In this document: piece after piece, positions 59,501 to 64,000 of the stretch
Layout: each line of letters begins with the position of its first letter
Numbering within the stretch: position 1 is the first letter of the stretch
Origin: Euphorbia lathyris
Lineage: Eukaryota; Streptophyta; Magnoliopsida; Malpighiales; Euphorbiaceae
DNA length: 64,000 bases
Direction of reading: 5' to 3'
Assembly: GCF_963576675.1 (NCBI RefSeq)
Contig: NC_088916.1
Location: forward strand, 2,867,001-2,931,000
Notes under the pieces: generated by a model
What the model saw: the letters and a program-made list of their open reading frames with translations, nothing else
Database searches by the model: none
Told to the model about the DNA's origin: nothing
Program-made: the position numbers and the translations under genes

Positions 59501-62500
59501 GGGACAATCACCCTAGATGGGAGAGTTGTTCAGGCCTCGGATTGCTTCCGGTATTTAGGATCTATTATCCAAACGGATGGAGAAGTGGATGCAGATGTTG
59601 CTCATAGGATTAAAGCTGGTTGGTCGAAGTGGAAGAGTGCTATGGGTTTCCTTTGTGACCCCGTCATGCCTAATAGATTGAAGGGAAAATTCTACCGGAC
59701 GGCAATTAGACCAGCATTGTTATATGGTACGGAGTGTTGGGCAGTGAAACACTGCCACATCCATAAGATGTCGGTGGCGGAGATGCGTATGTTGAGATGG
59801 ATGTGTGGCCATACGAGAAAGAATCGGGTGAGTAATGAAATAATTAGGACAAAAGTAGGGGTCACATCTATTGAGAATAAAATGAGAGAAAACCGACTAA
59901 GGTGGTTTGGCCATGTGAGACGTAGAGCGCTTGATCCGCCGGTTAGGAGAACCGAAGAGTGGCAAAGGGATGTAGTGGTGAGGGGTAGGGGAAGACCTAA
60001 GCAAACTTGGAGGAGGGTGATCGAGAGTGATATGAGTTTACTGGGAATTGAGGAAAATATGGTAGTGGATAGGACGGAGTGGAGGGAGCGAATTTGTGTC
60101 GCTGGCACGACTTCACGGTTTTATATGATGGTTCATGTTAGCCGACCCCGAATCATTTCGGGACTAAGGCTTTGTTGTTGTTGTTCATTGGATGAGACAG
60201 ATCTACAGAAGTACATTGAAGCAAATTGTCATCAACTTATGAGTTATTGGGATCATTTATCTTCTAATGCCATACATGAGGAACCAGTATATGCAAGAAG
60301 AAAATGTAATCATCACCTGCAATATGATGCATCTTAGTTTTCTTATGGCCCTACATTTTTGTAATCAAACTGCAAATTAACTGAAAGCTGGAGTAACTGT
60401 GGAACACTATTATGTAGCTAAGCTCTCAAAACTTTAAAGTTTGAACTATAATTCCTATCCATAGTTCTCATCTTTTACAAGTCTTATAAACTAGATTGCT
60501 TATCCGAATGCCATGAAGCTTATAAATTCAGTTTATCTTATTCCCATGAGGTTTCTAGAGTATGGTCTATTTCTTCAATCAATGTTATACTAAACCATTG
60601 ATATGTTGCACAATTGATTTGATGCTCAGAAATCAGGATATGGTTCAGGTTACTGGAAATTATCATGTCCTTTGCCTCATTAAATTAAAGTAGGAACATG
60701 CCTTTCTCTTTTCAAAGAAGGCACTCATTTATGCAAATATAAATCAATTAACACCCCACTGTTTCTCACCAGTCATCACCCTCAGCATTCACCAGTTAAA
60801 TCCTATGTTGCACAGAAACTCTTCTTCATTAGAGTTTCTGTGTTTTGTGTCCGTATCTGTTTCCATTTCCTTTTTTTTTTTGTTTCCATTTCTGTTTCCT
60901 AGCTAAATTTCCTGGTTTCCGTTTCAGTTTGCATTTCCGTGCAACATAGGTTACATCCACTTGTGTGATGGCTGACTCACTAGAAATATTCTAAATATAT
61001 CTTAGACTTTACATAGTTTTGTCTTTTGCTTAGCTATAAATTGAACATTCAAAATTTAACAAGTATTAAAATTAGTAGTCTAAGAAATATTAATTTCTTA
61101 AGTGGTTTCAAACAATTAAAAAAGTTGCATTGAAGTAAAAAAAAAAAAAAAAAATGTTGTAACCAAATAAAAAAAAAAAGGGCGGCCCGGTCGCACTACG
61201 CGTCCCCGCTGATCGAGGGTCCGGGGAGGGGTCCCACCACAAGGGTGTACTGGGGCAAGTCTTCCCCTACCAATTTATTTGGCAAGAGGCCGCTCCTAAG
61301 ACTCGAACCCGTGACCTCTTGTTCACACGACAACAACGTTTACCGTTGCGCCAAGGGATGAATGGTCAGTTTGCTCCAAATAACATTTTTGCAGGATTTG
61401 ATTCTTGAACTTGTATATTTTTTTTTACAAATTAGTCTAAAATAATATATGTTAATATGGAATTTGTTCTTTCTGAACGCATGTCAAATTGTAATTGGAA
61501 AACGTAATATTTTAAAACACCAGGTTGAAGAACTAAATTATATTTATTTTAGGAAAAATTGACACAGGCCTTTTCTCCTTAAAAGAAGCAACTTTTATTA
61601 GGTCATTTATCAAATTTCTTATTCTTTTAGAACTCATTCCCCCAAGTCAAATATGACATATACAAATTTCATACAATATAGAAATAATTTCTGGAGTATG
61701 TGGATGGACAGTGGAAACAAAATCTCAAATATTTTATAATTAATTAAAATGAAAAAGACTCCATCTTAGAAAAAGAAGATAAGCATTTCAGAAAGCACAA
61801 GAAAACAAAAAAGGGAAAAAAGAGCTTCTTATTATGAAAGATTCTTTGCTCTTCCAACCTTCCAATCCATTTTGGTAGGCAACAACCCACCAAAAGGATA
61901 AAGACAAAAACAAAGCATTCTGATTTCTGACACTTCCTTTTCATTTTTTTTTTCCCTAACCAAAATCATCTGCTAAAGTTTCGATCTAATATGTTATATT
62001 ATAGTTGAGAAAATCTACTATATTTCCGGAAAAATACACTAACTAATCAATCAATTAATATCATTTTCAGAATAATACACTAATCAATCAATTAGTATCT
62101 CTAATACGCATTTATTCCCTAACATCAGTCATCCCGTGCTATAAATCCCTCTTTTGATCTAATTAAAATGTTATAAATCAAGAAAATCTACAATATTTCT
62201 GCAATAATACACTAATCAATCAATTAATATCACTAAATTCTACAATATTTCCAGAGTAATACACTAATCAATCAATTAATATCACTAACAGGCATTTATT
62301 TCCTAACATCAGTCGTCTTGTGTTTTGATTAATGGCGTGTAATGGTGGAACTTCTCAATGCTAATCAAACTAATTAATTCCAAAACAAAGAAACAATCCA
62401 TTTCTGTTATTAAACACTGGTTTAAGCCACTAAAAAAAATCTAATATCATGAATTAACAATAATATTCTTCACAAAAAAAAGCAAAAAATCATAAAGGAG

Positions 62501-62951
62501 GAGAGAAAAAGGCAGACGTACCGCTGAAGGCTATGCCAGAGGAGGCAACAACACAGGTCTGAATAACAGTATTCTCTTGTCTAGTAAAAGGAAGTTTCAA
62601 AAGTGAAGATTTCTGAAGAAAAGTAGTCCAAATCTTGAGGAAAAAGAACCCCAAAAGTCCGGCAGAAACATTGAGAGAAGGTATAATCCCAGTAGTAAGA
62701 TTAAGCTTCATCACAATGAAGCAGAACAATATACTTAGAATAAAACTCACACAAAAAGCCCTTAAAGTAAGTTGCTCTTTCCATGACGGAACTTCCTCTT
62801 GTTCTTCGAATACTCTCTCCACTGAAAACTGCTGCGCCTCTTTCCTCACTCCTCCTCCTCCGCCGCCGCCGCCTCCATCTGGATTTTCCTCGATCTTGTT
62901 GTTGTTGTTGTTTCTGTTTTGCAATTCAAAACCCTCGCGGCTATGCTCCAT
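53557..62951 (-). CDS. YSL7: YELLOW STRIPE-LIKE oligopeptide transporter, YSL7 type, six coding exons
   Basis: Exons on the minus strand: 62951-62522, 57951-57794, 56905-56808, 56723-56589, 55672-55483 and 54663-53557. They total 2118 bases, or 705 residues plus stop, and the frame is kept at every GT/AG junction. The YSL family (OPT superfamily) moves metal-nicotianamine complexes or small peptides with protons across plant membranes. The YSL5/7/8 branch has been linked to peptide import, so the substrate here is open. Conserved stretches: [145 protein letters not shown]. Many hydrophobic membrane segments. The N terminus carries runs of Asn and Gly (nine Gly in a row), absent from the conserved core. 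An in-frame ATG at 63002 would add 17 residues; I prefer 62951. Confidence 0.93.
54745..55462. mobile_element. inverted-repeat element(s) in YSL7 intron 5
   Basis: Ends GCTAAACGCGTAATTAAG and, inverted, GGCTAAACGCATAATTAAG. Two internal foldbacks share 'tctaattttcacacacattgag' and 'gtgtgtgaaaatcaaa' (54840-54960 and 55285-55385), suggesting that one copy inserted in or beside another. A target duplication of the type 'tacataaa' is possible but not aligned exactly to the ends. Confidence 0.5.
55711..55908 (+). mobile_element. Au-type SINE with 20-bp target duplication
   Basis: 198 bp derived from a tRNA. It has an A-box-like CCTTGGCGCAATGGTAAAAC and a B box GGGTTCGAGTC, then the body with 'agcggcctcttgcca', 'cccttgtggtgggacccctc', 'cggaccctcgctcagcgggg' and a GGGCCGTCC-T(n) end. 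This layout is that of the Au SINE family of flowering plants. A perfect 20-bp duplication TATAAGAAAATGAATGCATA flanks it (55691-55710 and 55909-55928), so it is a recent, intact insertion in YSL7 intron 4. It carries an internal Pol III promoter. Confidence 0.9.
55951..56535. mobile_element. hAT-like MITE next to YSL7 exon 4
   Basis: 585 bp with perfect 11-bp ends TAGGGCTGTAA / TTACAGCCCTA. Flanks CAGGTATG and (after CT) GAGGTATG suggest an 8-bp duplication that has drifted. The interior is full of 'gagctcgagctc', 'gctcgcgagca' and 'gttcatgaact' palindromic words, like the copy at 24740-25227. It ends only 53 bp from the exon 4 donor site (plus-strand 56589). Confidence 0.65.
56969..57402. 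mobile_element. MITE of the GGGTAAATTACACC family in YSL7 intron 2
   Basis: 434 bp, ends GGGTAAATTACACCCATG and its inverse 'catgtgtgtaatttatcc'. The core 'aactaaagttgtttaaaatcac...aaaccacgtttttta' is shared with the copies at 3363, 13620, 21830 and 39597. Confidence 0.65.
57418..57765 (-). repeat. TRIM-like direct repeats with tRNA-Met primer site
   Basis: The unit 'tcaaggaaccaattgaacta' + 'aaagcttaagctgatagtt' occurs three times (about 57473, 57594 and 57711), and a longer block from 'taatttaagattgcaaata' occurs twice. On the minus strand the last copy ends CCTTGACA and is followed by TGGTGTCAGAGCC, close to an initiator-Met primer-binding site. 'gggttcgattcctagc' is a tRNA B-box-like word in the internal part. 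It reads as a rearranged TRIM element in YSL7 intron 2. Confidence 0.45.
58568..60337 (+). pseudogene. RTE reverse transcriptase, open but truncated
   Basis: One open frame covers the reverse transcriptase and the C-terminal region without any stop. The first ATG is at 58616, but the protein enters from the truncated 5' edge. Motifs: [69 protein letters not shown], catalytic FADD (about 59342), [21 protein letters not shown], and a C terminus with [11 protein letters not shown] and GRPKQTWRR. The usual VGPDGIP is changed to VGLAGIP, and the N-terminal AP endonuclease is absent, so it cannot move by itself. Codons after 60185 are host DNA read through to a chance stop. Confidence 0.88.
58572..60185 (+). 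mobile_element. RTE-clade non-LTR retrotransposon, 5'-truncated
   Basis: About 1.6 kb ending 'gggactaaggctttgttgttgttgtt', the short trinucleotide-like tail typical of RTE elements. Flanks CATTAGATG (58563-58571) and CATTGGATG (60186-60194) form a likely 9-bp duplication with one change. The endonuclease part is missing. It lies in YSL7 intron 1 in the opposite orientation to the gene. Confidence 0.85.
60338..61165. other. YSL7 intron 1, no element recognised
   Basis: AT-rich intron sequence. Around 60800-60955 an imperfect inverted repeat ('cctatgttgcacagaaact' and 'gtgcaacatagg') encloses 'tttccgtttc' repeats. No coding frame. Confidence 0.4.
61170..61362 (-). mobile_element. second Au-type SINE, minus strand
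   Basis: The reverse complement matches the SINE at 55711-55908 along its length: CCTTGGCGCAACGGTAAAC (A box), GGGTTCGAGTC (B box), 'cccttgtggtgggacccctc' and GGGCCGCCC-T(n). The two copies differ at a modest number of positions. No clean target duplication is visible; CCAAATA occurs on both sides but not exactly at the edges. It has the same orientation as YSL7, in intron 1. Confidence 0.85.
62018..62315. repeat. tandem repeat in YSL7 intron 1
   Basis: 'aatacactaatcaatcaattaatatc' occurs four times, and 'ctacaatatttcc' with 'gcatttattycctaacatcagtc' recurs with it. The spacing is irregular (about 60 and 170 bp), suggesting nested duplications. Confidence 0.7.
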
Positions 62952-63440
62952 CTCGGAATCAAGTGAAGGAAGCAGGGGGTTTGATTTGAAATTGAAAATC
63001 AAACCAAATCAAATCGGAATTGGAATCGGAATCATTGGAGATGGAGAGTGATTTGATGAATTGATGAATGAATGGTGAAGAAAACAAAACACCGGAAGAA
63101 GTTTTTGTGTGTTGACTGAAACTGAAAGTTGGTGGCTGGCTCTGGCTGTGACATTTGCTGACTTTTACTGCTCTGCGAAATGTGAATTGACTTATTGACG
63201 TCCGCATTCATTCCACTTGCCTCTCTCTCTCTCTGTGTTTGGGATCTTCCTAATTGTTTCTCACTGAACTAATAATTGATTAGACAGATGCATCTAGTCT
63301 CTGAATTTTTTTTTTTCTAAGGAAAAAATACAAAAATAAACAGTGTGATTCGACGGATCTGTAGAGACAGGTTCGATGTTTCTATAGGTCTATAAATTCA
63401 GTCATTCTGTAAAAAAATTATTATAGTGTACAATTTGGAA
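62952..63440 (-). promoter_or_regulatory. YSL7: YSL7 leader and promoter region
   Basis: The 300 bp upstream of the ATG contain a CT/GA microsatellite (63219-63236) of the kind common in plant core promoters. No clear TATA box within the usual distance could be fixed. The alternative ATG at 63002 lies in the same frame. Confidence 0.35.
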
Positions 63441-64000
63441 CTGTTATAGCCTAAGCTGAATAGTAAATTTGTTAAAAGGGAAAATGATCGTCAAAAGGTC
63501 GTTGATCTTATGAGGGAAGGTGGTCATTCCAATCAGGCAATGACGATAGATATTCCGGCGATGACAGTCATGATGGTAGATATTCCAAAGCACCGTACCT
63601 ATTATAGTGTGGAAAGTAGACCTCGGTATGGGCCGGGCTCGGATTGGACCTGTCGGGATTTTAATAAAACCTGACAAGCCCAAATCCAGCCCAAACCCGC
63701 ACTAATTAGAGTCGGGCTCCGGCTCGGGCCTAAAAAGGAAATCTCAAGCCCGCCCGCCCAAGCTCATATCTATATTAAAAAAAATTCAATTAAAATGAAA
63801 TACTAATTTTTTTTAATAAAAAATAATAAACATAATAGTTAATAAGTCTTAAAAAATTATAATAAGCTAGTAATTAAATTCGAATAAAATTACAGCATTT
63901 AGGGTTAGGAGGAGATGGATTGGAGAGTATATATATGAGGGTAAATAAATATTATATATAATTTATAAATATATATATAGAGAACGGGTCGGGCCGGGCT
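63441..64000. other. window end, hAT-like fragment
   Basis: From about 63625 'gtatgggccgggctcggattgg' and, at the last bases, 'acgggtcgggccgggct' in the inverse sense suggest an inverted-repeat (hAT-type) element running off the window. No gene is visible. Confidence 0.45.

Noticed and set aside
62635..63051. A plus-strand gene of 138 residues
   Set aside because: It is the antisense shadow of YSL7 exon 1 and includes the complement of the Gly run.

Overview
The window is nuclear DNA of a flowering plant, most likely a eudicot. It is AT-rich, its genes have GT..AG introns, and its proteins belong to plant families (a plant-type BRO1-domain protein, a PLS-type PPR editing factor, a YSL transporter, a plant ABCI1/CcmA). 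Most of the remaining sequence is transposable elements typical of dicots. I cannot name the species from sequence alone.

Layout. 1-8000 holds no convincing gene, only AT-rich DNA with several small inverted-repeat elements. 8.0-23.8 kb is one large plus-strand gene for a lipid-anchored BRO1-like endosomal protein; ten coding exons join to an open frame of 415 codons, and several MITEs and LTR fragments sit in its introns. 24.1-25.4 kb carries tandem repeats. 25,695-31,028 is an almost complete L1-type LINE with a 14-bp target-site duplication. 31.2-45.8 kb is a gene-poor block of long terminal-inverted-repeat (foldback) elements, a solo LTR, TRIM-like debris, MITEs and a duplicated leader-like module that keeps a TATA box but has no open frame. 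From 46 kb to the end lie three minus-strand genes: ABCI1 (CcmA, mitochondrial cytochrome c maturation), an intronless PPR gene closest to Arabidopsis SLO2 (mitochondrial RNA editing), and YSL7-type YELLOW STRIPE-LIKE (six coding exons, 705 codons). The YSL7 introns contain an RTE-clade retrotransposon, two Au-type SINEs and several MITEs.

How the genes relate. ABCI1 and SLO2 both act in mitochondria (cytochrome c maturation and transcript editing), but nothing in the sequence shows co-regulation; they are ordinary neighbours. YSL7 is a membrane transporter and BRO1 an endomembrane protein. I see no operon-like or defence-like system and no CRISPR, rRNA or functional tRNA gene. The points most worth a second look are a 48-bp inverted repeat joining the leader and the 3' flank of the SLO2 gene, a tandemly duplicated ABCI1 tail split by a hAT element with a perfect 8-bp TSD, a 1-kb near-palindromic element, and a family of small elements in which exact target duplications can be read directly.
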